Shown here: positions 33,025-42,334 of the stretch, piece by piece
Position numbering within the stretch: the stretch's first letter is position 1
How the letters are laid out: the number at the start of each line of letters is the position of its first letter
Assembly (NCBI GenBank): GCA_963848495.1
Contig: CAWKDV010000002.1
Coordinates: forward strand, 744,001 to 808,000
Length of the DNA: 64,000 nucleotides
DNA from: JAICJR01 sp963848495
GTDB taxonomy: Bacteria; Actinomycetota; Thermoleophilia; Solirubrobacterales; Thermoleophilaceae
Direction: 5' to 3'
The notes under the pieces: model-generated
Seen by the model: the letters and a program-made list of their open reading frames with translations, nothing else
Told to the model about the DNA's origin: nothing
Database searches by the model: none
Position numbers and translations under genes: made by a program

Positions 33025-34659
33025 ATGAGCTACAGAAAGTATCGGCTGGGGAGCTATCGGGATATGTGCGACCAGCACCGCTGGGAGGTGCCCGCACGCT
33101 ACAACATCGCCTCCGACGTGTGCGACAAGCACTCCCGCGACCGCCTGGCGATGATCTGGGAGGACTTCCGTGGAGGGCGCCGCGAGGTGAAGTTCGGCGA
33201 GCTCCAGGACCTGTCGGCCAAGTTCGCGGGCGTGCTCGGCGCACACGGGGTCGAGCGCGGCGACCGCGTGGCCACCCTGCTCCCCTCGCTGCCCGAGACG
33301 GCCGCGGTCTTCCTCGGCACCTACAAGGCGGGGGCGATCCTGCTCTCGATGTCCGTGCTCTACGGGGACGAGGGCATCCAGCACCGGCTGCGCGACTCGG
33401 GCGCCAAGGCGCTCGTCACCGATACGAAGAACCGCCACCGGATACCCGACGGGCTGGCCGAGGTGATCTTCGTGCTCGACTCGCCCGACGGCGGCGAGCG
33501 CGAGGCGGGCGACGTGGACCTCGCCGCCGCGCTCGACCAGGCGTCGGCGAGCTACGAGACCGTGGACACCGCCGCCGACGATCCCGCCCAGCTCTACTAC
33601 TCCTCCGGCACCACCGGAGCGGCCAAGGGCATCCTGCACGCGCACCGCTACCTGCTCGCGCACGAGGAGTTCGAGTTCTGCCACGACGTGCAGGACGGCG
33701 AGCTCTTCCACGGCATGGGCGAGTGGGCCTGGGCGGCGGGGATCTGCCCGCTGCTCGGTCCCTGGCGCTACGGCGCGGCGCAGTACGTCTACGCGCGCAA
33801 GGGCGGCTTCGACCCCGAGGAACAGCTGCGAGCGATATCGACGAACGGCGTGCAGAACATGTTCACCACGCCGACGGCGCTGCGCTCGATGCGCGCGGTC
33901 GCGGACGCCGGCACGCGCTACCCGCTCGAGCGCATGCGGATCGTCTGCTCGGCTGGCGAGCCGCTCAACCCCGAGGTGATCAGCTGGTTCCGCGAGCAGT
34001 ACGGGCTGACGGTGCTGGACTACTACGGGCTGACCGAGAGCTACCCGCTCTGCGGCAACTACCCGAGCGTCGAGGTGCGCGAGGGTTCGATGGGGCTGCC
34101 GGTGCCGGGCTGGGAGGTGGCGATCCTCGACGAGGACGAGCAGCCGCTGCCGGCCGGCGAGCGCGGCGAGATCTGCCTCAGGGCGCGCTCCAACCCGCAC
34201 TACCCGATCGGCTACTGGAACCGGCCGGAGGACACCGAGGCGGTGTTCGGCGGCGAGTGGTTCCACACCAAGGACGCCGCGCAGGCGGACGAGGACGGCT
34301 ACATCTGGTACGCGGGCCGTGCCGACGACGTGATCATCTCGGCCGGCTACCGCATCGGCCCGTTCGAGGTCGAGTCGGCCTGCGTCGAGCACCCGGCGGT
34401 GCTCGAGGCCGCCGCGGTCGCGTCGCCGGACGAGCGCCGCGGGATGATCGTGAAGGCGTTCATCGTGCTCGCCGAGGGGCACGAGCCGACCGACGAGCTT
34501 GCCGACGAGATCAAGCACCACGTGCGCGAGCGGCACTCCGCCTACGCCTACCCGCGCGAGATCGAGTTCGTCGACGACCTGCCGAAGACGCTCACGGGCA
34601 AGATCCGCCGCGTGGAGCTGCGCGAGGCCGAGCGCGGGCGCAAGGGCGCTCCCGCGTAG
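33025..34659 (+). CDS. Acyl-CoA synthetase (AMP-forming; acetyl/medium-chain type)
   Basis: 544 residues from ATG 33025 with GGAGGAG upstream. AMP-binding motif YYSSGTTGAAKGILHAH (about 190-207), LDYYGLTESYPL, WFHTKDAAQADEDGYIWYAGRADDVIISAGYRIGP, and the C-terminal lysine in LPKTLTGKIRR. It activates a short- or medium-chain acid. Unlike the FadD-type gene at 22 kb, it is intact. A cupin gene follows after 45 bp. Confidence 0.92.
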   Translation: MSYRKYRLGSYRDMCDQHRWEVPARYNIASDVCDKHSRDRLAMIWEDFRGGRREVKFGELQDLSAKFAGVLGAHGVERGDRVATLLPSLPETAAVFLGTYKAGAILLSMSVLYGDEGIQHRLRDSGAKALVTDTKNRHRIPDGLAEVIFVLDSPDGGEREAGDVDLAAALDQASASYETVDTAADDPAQLYYSSGTTGAAKGILHAHRYLLAHEEFEFCHDVQDGELFHGMGEWAWAAGICPLLGPWRYGAAQYVYARKGGFDPEEQLRAISTNGVQNMFTTPTALRSMRAVADAGTRYPLERMRIVCSAGEPLNPEVISWFREQYGLTVLDYYGLTESYPLCGNYPSVEVREGSMGLPVPGWEVAILDEDEQPLPAGERGEICLRARSNPHYPIGYWNRPEDTEAVFGGEWFHTKDAAQADEDGYIWYAGRADDVIISAGYRIGPFEVESACVEHPAVLEAAAVASPDERRGMIVKAFIVLAEGHEPTDELADEIKHHVRERHSAYAYPREIEFVDDLPKTLTGKIRRVELREAERGRKGAPA

Positions 34660-34704
34660 CGGGTAGCATCACGCAACTGCTTGGCCGCAAACGGAGGAGG
34701 GACG

Positions 34705-35112
34705 ATGAGCAAGGAAGTGGTGGAGGGCGACGGCTATACCGTCGGCCACTTGGACGCGCTGGGTGACGGGCCCGGCTTCCGCAAGATCCGCTCGCCGCTG
34801 GGGGTCACGGCCTTCGGCGTGAACGCGGTGGTGCTGCCGCCGGGCATCGAGGCCGGAGCGCATTACCACGACGAGCAGGAGGAGCTCTACTTCGTCCACA
34901 GCGGCGAGCTCGAGATGGAGTTCGGCGACGGCTCCACACACCGGCTCGGCCCCGGCTCACTCGCCCGGGTCGCCCCGTCGACGGTGCGCAGGTTCCGCAA
35001 CGTCGGCAGCGAGGACGCCGTGTACGTGTGCGTCGGCGGCAAGGACGGCTACGTGGGCCGCGACGGGCACGTGGCCGACGGCGGCGAACGCGCGCGCGTG
35101 GTCCAGGACTAG
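34705..35112 (+). CDS. Cupin-domain protein
   Basis: 135 residues from ATG 34705 (GGAGGAGGG upstream). Cupin motif 1 is GAHYHDEQEELYFVHSGELEMEFGDG (His, His, Glu) and motif 2 is LGPGSLARVAPSTVRRFRNVG. A small metal-binding barrel; substrate unknown. Confidence 0.85.
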   Translation: MSKEVVEGDGYTVGHLDALGDGPGFRKIRSPLGVTAFGVNAVVLPPGIEAGAHYHDEQEELYFVHSGELEMEFGDGSTHRLGPGSLARVAPSTVRRFRNVGSEDAVYVCVGGKDGYVGRDGHVADGGERARVVQD

Positions 35113-35127
35113 GACTAGGACTAGGAC
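35105..35127 (+). repeat. AGGACT hexamer tandem repeat
   Basis: Three exact AGGACT units and a fourth of five bases. The first unit includes the cupin stop codon; the run ends just before the convergent bioD stop. Confidence 0.8.
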
Positions 35128-35128
35128 A

Positions 35129-35797
35129 CTAAAGCCAGGCGTCGAGCGGCAACCGCGCGCCGGCGTCCGCCAGGCCGTCGGGTGTGACCGCCGGCAGCTC
35201 GCTCACCGTGACGTTCCCGATGCTCTCCACGGTGTCGCGGTTGGAGCGCGCCAGGTCGTCGTCATCCGGCCAGGGCGTCATGACGACGCCCGCCGGCTCG
35301 AGGCCGGCCGCGCGGGCCGCCTCGAGCGTGAGCAGCGTGTGGTTGATCGTGCCGAGCCCGGGGCGGGCGGCGATGACCAGCGGCAGCTCGAGGTCGAGGG
35401 CCAGGTCGCGGACCAGGTAGCCGGGCGTGATCGGGACGAGCAGCCCGCCGACGCCCTCGCAGATCAGCGCCTCGGCGTCGTCGGCCAGCGCGCGCGCGTG
35501 CGCCAGCAGGTCGGCCGGCTCGATGGCGACGCCGCCGAGCTCCGCCGCGTAGTGGGGCGACACCGGCGGGCCGAACAGGTGGACCACGACGTCGGTCGGG
35601 ACCTGGCCCGCGCTGGCCACCGCCGCGAGCAGCTCGTGGTCCCGCGGCCAGTCGCCGGGGCGCTCGTCGAGGCCCGTGACGACCGGCTTGAACGCCGCCA
35701 CGCGCTCGCCGCGTGACGCCAGCGCAGCGCAGATACAGGCGGCGACGATCGACTTGCCAGCGCCGGTATCGGTGCCGGTGACGAAGACGCCTCGCAC
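35129..35797 (-). CDS. bioD: Dethiobiotin synthetase
   Basis: 222 residues. P-loop GTDTGAGKS (about 8-16), FKPVVTG, and the ICEGVGGLLVPIT switch region. It closes the ureido ring of dethiobiotin from diaminopelargonate, CO2 and ATP. Twelve bases downstream of bioF, so the two are co-transcribed. Confidence 0.94.
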   Translation of the reverse strand: MRGVFVTGTDTGAGKSIVAACICAALASRGERVAAFKPVVTGLDERPGDWPRDHELLAAVASAGQVPTDVVVHLFGPPVSPHYAAELGGVAIEPADLLAHARALADDAEALICEGVGGLLVPITPGYLVRDLALDLELPLVIAARPGLGTINHTLLTLEAARAAGLEPAGVVMTPWPDDDDLARSNRDTVESIGNVTVSELPAVTPDGLADAGARLPLDAWL

Positions 35798-35809
35798 TGG
35801 AACGAGCGG

Positions 35810-37042
<1,233 letters not shown>

Positions 37043-37047
37043 GACAG

Positions 37048-38296
37048 TTACCTCCGCGGGGCTTCCAGCCCCGCGCGTTGACGACGTCGCTCGACATCCC
37101 GTCTCGCTTGACCGGGCGGGCTTTGCCCACCCTTCCCCTCGGGCTCCACGTGCACCAGCTCGAGGCCGCGGTTGGGCGCGCCGTCCGGCCGCGGCGGCAC
37201 CGAGTGCTTCTTGCGGTGCCGCAGCTGCCTGGACGGGTCCCAGAAGGGGGCCTCCGCCTGCCGGTCGATCAGGTCGTCGATCGGCGTGGCCGGGCGTCTC
37301 GCCGTCGAGCCAGCCGGAGCGGTTGTCGGGCCGCGGGTTCGCGCCGTTGTCGGCCTGGCGGGCGGTGTTGAGCCCGAGCTCCTCGAACATGCGCCGGTCG
37401 TCCTCCGGCTCCGAGCCGAGCGTGGTGAGGAAGTTGCCCATCATCACGCCGTTGAGCCCGGCCTTCACCGCCAGCGGCTGCAGCTCGCCGAGGTTCTCGA
37501 TCCGCCCGCCGCAGAGCCTGAACAGCGCGCCGGGGAGGATCAGCCGGAAGATGGCGATCCACTTGACCGCCTCCCATGGGTCCATGTAGTCGCGGTCGCC
37601 GAACTTGGTGCCCGGGCGCGGGTTGAGGAGGTTGATCGGCACGCTGGTGGGGTCGAGCTCCGCGAGCTGGAACGCCATCTCCACGCGCTGCTCACGGCTC
37701 TCGCCGAGGTTGAGGATGCCGCCGACACACGTCTCGAGCCCCGCTTCCTTGACGGCCTCGATCGTGCGGATGCGGCCCTCGTAGCGCACGGTGGTGGAGA
37801 CCTCGTCGTAGTACGACTCGGCCGTCTCCACGTTGTGGTGCACGCGCTGGATGCCGGCGTCCTTGAGCCTCTTCGCGCGCTCGGCCGACATGTGGCCGAT
37901 CGAGGCGCAGCGCTTGAGGTTGGTGTGCTCGGCCACCAAACGGGCGCCCGCGACGATGTTCTCGAAGTCGCGCTTGGACAGCCCCTGGCCCTGGGTGACC
38001 ATGCAGAAGCGGTGCGCGCCCGCCGCCTCGGCCGCGCGCGCATGCTCGAGGATCTGCTCGGGGGTCATCATCGCGTGCATCGGCGTGTCGGCCTCGGCGA
38101 AGCGCGACTGCGCGCAGAAGCCGCAGTCCTCGGCGCAGCCGCCGGACTTCGCGTTGACGAGCGAGCAGAGGTCGGTGGAGTCGCCGAAGCGGTCGACCCG
38201 CGCCTCGAACGCCCGGTCCACGAGCCTCAGGATCTGATCGCGGTCCTCGATCTCCCCGAGGGCCAGGGCCTCCTCATACGTGATCAGCGGCGGCAA
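37048..38296 (-). CDS. bioB: Biotin synthase with a +1 frameshift near its C terminus
   Basis: TTG 38296 follows GGAGGAA. The radical-SAM cluster motif is GGCAEDCGFCAQS; further conserved parts include HHNVETAESYYDEV, GILNLGES, INLLNPRPGTKFGD and NFLTTLGSEPEDD. About residue 335 (near 37288) the frame shifts. Removing one base gives GETPGTPIDDLIDRQAEAPF, then WDPSRQLRHRKKHSVPPRP and a basic tail ending at TAA 37050-37048, six bases before bioF. Without the correction the gene reads straight into bioF as one 828-residue frame, which I regard as an artefact. The core enzyme inserts sulfur into dethiobiotin. Confidence 0.85.
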
Positions 38297-38353
38297 GCTG
38301 TTCCTCCCGATTGCGGCGATGTTGCCGCCAAGGTAGGCCGGGGGTCGGACGGC

Positions 38354-39148
38354 TTAGCGTCCCTGCCAGCGCGGCAGGCGCTTCTCGGCGAACGCGCGCA
38401 CCCCCTCTCTGAAATCCTCGCTCGTGAAGCACGACTCGCGCAGGTCGATCAGCTCCTGCTCGAGCTCGGGCGGCAGCACCATGTCGTTGTCGCGCAGCTC
38501 GCGGAGCATCCGCTTGTTGCCCTCGAGCGAGAGCGGGGCGTTGGAGGCGATCTCGCCCGCCAGCGACAGCGCCGTGCGGTCGAGCTCCTCGCGCTCCACC
38601 ACCTGGTTCACGAGGCCCATGTGCCAGGCGCGCTCGGCGTCGACGTTGTGGCCCACGTAGAACAGCTCGCAGGTGTTGGCCACGCCGCAGATCTCGATGA
38701 ACTTGCGCAGCCCCGTGTGCGAGTAGATCAACCCGAGCTTGGCCGGCGGCATGCCGACCTTGATGCCGCGCGCGGCCACGCGGATGTCGCAGCTCAGGGC
38801 GAGCTCGAGCCCGCCGCCGATGGCATGCCCGTTGAGCGCGGCGACCGCCGGGAAGCGGTAGGCCTCGAGCGCCTCGATCGCCTCGTGGAACGGGTGGGCG
38901 ACCAGCGCCTCGGCCCGCTGCTCGAAGTTGTCCTCGTCGAGGTTGCCGAGGTCGTAGCCCGCCGAGAAGACGTTGCCGTCGCCCGTGATCAGCAGGCAGC
39001 GCGCGTCGAGCGAGCCGACCGTCTGCGCGAGAGCGTCGAGGATCTCGTGGTCGAGCGCGCCGCGCTTGGCCGGGTTCGAGATGCGGAGGCGGGTGACGTG
39101 CTCTGCCGGCTCGTCCAGGAGCAGCTTTCCGGAGGCCAGCTCGCGCAT
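38354..39148 (-). CDS. Enoyl-CoA hydratase/isomerase family protein
   Basis: 264 residues. Crotonase motifs: GNVFSAGYDLGNL and ALNGHAIGGGLELALSCDIRVAARGIKVGMPPAKLGL for the oxyanion hole. The exact reaction is not evident. It begins four bases after the biotin-carrier gene and lies 57 bp upstream of bioB, all on one strand. Confidence 0.88.
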   Translation of the reverse strand: MRELASGKLLLDEPAEHVTRLRISNPAKRGALDHEILDALAQTVGSLDARCLLITGDGNVFSAGYDLGNLDEDNFEQRAEALVAHPFHEAIEALEAYRFPAVAALNGHAIGGGLELALSCDIRVAARGIKVGMPPAKLGLIYSHTGLRKFIEICGVANTCELFYVGHNVDAERAWHMGLVNQVVEREELDRTALSLAGEIASNAPLSLEGNKRMLRELRDNDMVLPPELEQELIDLRESCFTSEDFREGVRAFAEKRLPRWQGR

Positions 39149-39152
39149 ACGC

Positions 39153-39365
39153 CTACTCGAGCACCACCAGGGTGTCGCCCTCCGACACCGACTGTCCCTC
39201 CTGGCAGGTGATCTGCTTGACCACGCCCTCGTCCTCAGCCTCGACCGGCATCTCCATCTTCATCGACTCGAGGATCACGAGCGTGTCGCCCTCCTCGACC
39301 TGCTGGCCGATCTCGCACTCGATCTTCCAAACCGTGCCCGTGATGTGAGCCTCGACGTCCGGCAA
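39153..39365 (-). CDS. Single-domain biotin carboxyl carrier protein
   Basis: 70 residues from TTG 39365 with GGAGG seven bases upstream. It is just the biotinyl/lipoyl domain: GTVWKIECEIGQQVEEGDTLVILESMKMEMPVEAEDEGVV, the lysine of MKM being the biotin site. It would serve an acyl-CoA carboxylase whose other subunits are not in the window. Leading a bioB-F-D operon, it links the biotin acceptor with biotin synthesis. Confidence 0.88.
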   Translation of the reverse strand: MPDVEAHITGTVWKIECEIGQQVEEGDTLVILESMKMEMPVEAEDEGVVKQITCQEGQSVSEGDTLVVLE

Positions 39366-39408
39366 CGCGCGTCCTCCTGTCCGAGGGTTTGCGGCACGAT
39401 ACCCACCG

Positions 39409-40089
39409 GTGCCACCGGAAATCGCGGCGATCGTCGCCGCCCGCAACGAGGAGGAGCGGCTGGGCGACACGCTGGCCGCGCTGCGCGCCGCCTTCCCGCA
39501 GGCGCGCCTGATCGTGGCGGACGACGCGTCGACCGACGGGACGCCGGAGATCGCCCGCGCGGCCGGCGCCGAACTGATCCGGGGCGAGCGCCGCGTGGGC
39601 AAGGGAGGGGCGAACACGCGCGCGGCGGAACGGCTGCGCGGCGAGCAGGCTGCGGACATCGTGCTGCTCTGCGACGGCGACCTCGGCCGGTCGGCGGGCG
39701 ACCTCGTGCGGCTCGTGGACGCGGTCGAGCGTGGTGAGGCGGACCTGGCGATCGGGCGCTTCGCGCGGCGCGTGGGCGGCGGGGTCGGTCTCACGCTCGG
39801 CTTCTCCCGGAGGACCGTAGAGCGGCTGGCCGGCCGCCGGCTCGAGGCGCCGCTCTCCGGCCAGCGCGCGCTCCGCCACGACGTGCTCGAGGCGGTGCTG
39901 CCGTTCGCCCACGGCTTCGGCATGGAGACCGCGATGGACGTCGACGCGCTGCGCGGCGGCTTCAACGTCGTGGAGCTCGAGCTCGACCTCGAACACCGCG
40001 CCACCGGTCGCACCGCGGCGGGATTCCTGCATCGCGGCCGTCAGTTGAGAGATATAGCGCGCGCGTATCTAACGCGCAGGAGGAGGTAA
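39409..40089 (+). CDS. Family 2 glycosyltransferase
   Basis: 226 residues, GTG start. GT-A fold: PEIAAIVAARNEEERLGDTLAAL, VADDASTDGT, and LLCDGDLGRS as the DxD-like motif. No membrane helices. Resembles polyprenol-phosphate or glucosyl-3-phosphoglycerate type transferases; donor unknown. Divergent from the biotin operon and followed by an acyltransferase gene after 41 bp, which contains a GC-rich hairpin. Confidence 0.82.
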   Translation: MPPEIAAIVAARNEEERLGDTLAALRAAFPQARLIVADDASTDGTPEIARAAGAELIRGERRVGKGGANTRAAERLRGEQAADIVLLCDGDLGRSAGDLVRLVDAVERGEADLAIGRFARRVGGGVGLTLGFSRRTVERLAGRRLEAPLSGQRALRHDVLEAVLPFAHGFGMETAMDVDALRGGFNVVELELDLEHRATGRTAAGFLHRGRQLRDIARAYLTRRRR

Positions 40090-40130
40090 CCGCGAGTAAC
40101 CCGCCGCCGCCCGGCGGGTAGGAAGCTCGA

Positions 40131-40901
40131 ATGAAGGCGCAGGTCTACAAGGACCCCCGTCCCGCCGAGTACTTCACCCGCTTCCATACGCGCACGCGCG
40201 CGGGCAGGCCCGACTGGGTCTACGAGATCGTGCGCCTCCTGCTCGTGCCGATGGTGGCGGTGCTCTACCGCGGCCGCTGCATCGACGCACAGAAGGTGCC
40301 GAGCGAGGGCCCGGTCCTGATCGCGCCGAACCACTTCTCCTTCATGGACCACTTCTTCGTCGCCGCCTACCTGCGGCGCAAGGTCCAGTTCATGGCGAAG
40401 TCGCAGCTGTTCACGCGGCCGATGCAATGGGTGTTCACGCACGGCGGCGTGTTCCCCATCATGCGCGGGCGTCACGACGACGAGGCCTTCAAGACGGCAC
40501 ACGCCATCCTCGGGCGCGGAGACATGGTGCTCATGTACCTCGAGGGCGGCCGCTCGCGAACCGAGCGGCTGGGTGAGCCGAAGCCGGGCGTGGGTCGCCT
40601 GGCGCTCGAGTCGGGGGTGCCGGTGGTGCCCACCGCGATCGTCGGGAGCGCGAAGGCGCGTAACTGGACTCGCCTGCAGTTCCCGAAGGTCACGGTCCAC
40701 TTCGGCGACCCGATCCGGTTCGACAAGGTGGAGCACCCCACGCGCGAGCAATCGCAGGCTGCCGCCGAGCTCGTCTTCACCGAGGTGGAGAAGCTCTACT
40801 ACGGGCTTCAGCAGCAGGGCCGCAAGCGGGCCGTGCGTGCCGCCCGCGCGGCGCGCCGTGCGGCGCAGGCCGCCGCCCGCCGGCCCTCCCCAGCCAGCTG
40901 A
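40131..40901 (+). CDS. 1-acyl-sn-glycerol-3-phosphate acyltransferase family (PlsC)
   Basis: 256 residues. Acyltransferase block I is NHFSFMD (HX4D), block III YLEGGRSRT (EGxRS-like), and PTAIVGSAKARN follows. It transfers acyl groups to lysophosphatidate or a related lipid at the membrane. The C terminus is Arg/Ala-rich and basic. Confidence 0.87.
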   Translation: MKAQVYKDPRPAEYFTRFHTRTRAGRPDWVYEIVRLLLVPMVAVLYRGRCIDAQKVPSEGPVLIAPNHFSFMDHFFVAAYLRRKVQFMAKSQLFTRPMQWVFTHGGVFPIMRGRHDDEAFKTAHAILGRGDMVLMYLEGGRSRTERLGEPKPGVGRLALESGVPVVPTAIVGSAKARNWTRLQFPKVTVHFGDPIRFDKVEHPTREQSQAAAELVFTEVEKLYYGLQQQGRKRAVRAARAARRAAQAAARRPSPAS

Positions 40902-40915
40902 TAGACCGGCCCTTC

Positions 40916-40938
40916 GGTCAGCCGCACCTGAGCTGACC
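40916..40938 (+). terminator. Hairpin after the acyltransferase gene
   Basis: GGTCAGC (40916-40922) and GCTGACC (40932-40938) form a perfect 7-bp stem with a 9-base loop, 15 bp past the stop. No T-run follows, so intrinsic termination is uncertain. Confidence 0.35.
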
Positions 40939-40984
40939 AGCTACCCGTGTCGACAAGCCGGCCCGTGGCCGCGATCCTGGGATC

Positions 40985-41449
40985 ATGAACCGTGCATCCC
41001 TTCCCATCGACCCTCGCGCCTCCATCGGGCACGTCCACCTTCGGGTGGCTGACCTCGACCGCGCAACAGCCTTCTACCGCGACGTCCTCGGCTTCACCGT
41101 GCGCCTCTACGGCCCCGACTCGGGCCAGCCGGCCGTCTTCCTCGGCGCCGGCGAGTACCACCACCTCATCGCGCTGAACGCCTTCCACAGCGCCGGCGGC
41201 TGCCCGCCTCCGCCAGGGCACACCGGGCTCCACCACTTCGCCATCCGCTATCCGGACCGCCATGCGCTGGCCAAGGCGACGCAGCGGCTGCTCGATCACG
41301 GCCACCCGATCGACGGCGCCCAGGATCACGGCGGCTCGCTCTCGGTCTACCTGCGCGATCTGGACGGCAACGGCATCGAGCTGCACTGCGACGGGCCGGC
41401 GGTCGAGCTGGAGGAGCTGCTGACCGAGCGTCCGCTGGCGGCCGCCTAG
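40985..41449 (+). CDS. VOC family protein (glyoxalase/catechol dioxygenase-like)
   Basis: 154 residues, complete. Two beta-alpha units: IGHVHLRVADLDRATAFYRDVLGF and GLHHFAIRYPDRHALAKATQRLL, with metal ligands His, His and the Glu of GNGIELHCD. Substrate unknown. It overlaps the convergent MBL gene by four bases. It shows what the two damaged VOC genes at 6.6 and 12.2 kb should look like. Confidence 0.85.
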   Translation: MNRASLPIDPRASIGHVHLRVADLDRATAFYRDVLGFTVRLYGPDSGQPAVFLGAGEYHHLIALNAFHSAGGCPPPPGHTGLHHFAIRYPDRHALAKATQRLLDHGHPIDGAQDHGGSLSVYLRDLDGNGIELHCDGPAVELEELLTERPLAAA

Positions 41450-42285
41450 TACACCGGCTCGAGAGCGTCCCAGGCCGCCATGTCGTGGCCGGGCACGATC
41501 AGGGCGCCGGGCGTCTGCTCGGCGTAGAGCTGGATCTCGCGCAGCGAGCGCCGGAAGAGGTGCTCGTCGGTCATCCGGTGGGGAAGGGTGGAGTCGCGCA
41601 GCGTCCGCAGGGTGTAGATCGCGTCGCCGGCGACCAGCGCCTCGCGTGCGGCCAGCCGCAGCACCACCGAGAGGTGCCCGCTCGTGTGGCCGGGCGTGTA
41701 GACGAGCCGCACGCTGCCGTCGCCGAAGACGTCGAACGAGCGGCCGAAGCTCGTGAACGACTCCGATTGCGAGCCGTCGAAGTCGAGCAGCCGGTAGTCG
41801 AAGGCGTGGTCGAACTGGCGCCGGGCGTAGCCGCGAGTCTCGCCGCGCGGCTCGCTCGCCGCCTCCCACTCGGCGCGGCTGACCAGGAAGGTCGCCTTGG
41901 GGAAGTCCGAGATGGCGCTCGCGTGGTCGATGTGCATGTGGGTCATCACGACGAGCCCGATCCCGCCCGGCTCGATCCCCCGCGCGCGGAGCTGGTGCGA
42001 CACCGCCTGCGACTGCTCCATCTTGATCCCGCGAAAGGTCAGCGCGCCGATGCGGCCGAGGTTCTGCTTGGGATCCACCGCCACCGAGGGGTGAAAGCCG
42101 GTGTCGATCAGGAAGTGGCCAAGGCCCGGGTGCTCGACGAGGAAGGCGACGACCGGGATGCGCACGAGCCGGTCACGCGGCACGCCGACGCCGAACGCCC
42201 GCACGCCGGCCAGGCGGCCCTCCTCGCGGTGCAGCCAGCCGGGCGGCGCCACCGAGGTGCCGGTGAGCAGCGGCCACAGCCGCAC
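41446..42285 (-). CDS. Metallo-beta-lactamase-fold hydrolase (AHL lactonase-like)
   Basis: 279 residues. Zinc motif THMHIDHAS (HxHxDH), downstream VYTPGHTSGHLSVVL and VAGDAIY, and a late histidine in IVPGHDMAAWD. The layout matches the N-acyl-homoserine lactonase branch, but other lactones are possible. Downstream of and on the same strand as the GMC gene (49 bp). Confidence 0.83.
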   Translation of the reverse strand: MRLWPLLTGTSVAPPGWLHREEGRLAGVRAFGVGVPRDRLVRIPVVAFLVEHPGLGHFLIDTGFHPSVAVDPKQNLGRIGALTFRGIKMEQSQAVSHQLRARGIEPGGIGLVVMTHMHIDHASAISDFPKATFLVSRAEWEAASEPRGETRGYARRQFDHAFDYRLLDFDGSQSESFTSFGRSFDVFGDGSVRLVYTPGHTSGHLSVVLRLAAREALVAGDAIYTLRTLRDSTLPHRMTDEHLFRRSLREIQLYAEQTPGALIVPGHDMAAWDALEPVY

Positions 42286-42334
42286 GGTGGCCTCCGGGCG
42301 GCCGCCTGGTATCGGGAGCGAGGCGGGCTGCGGC

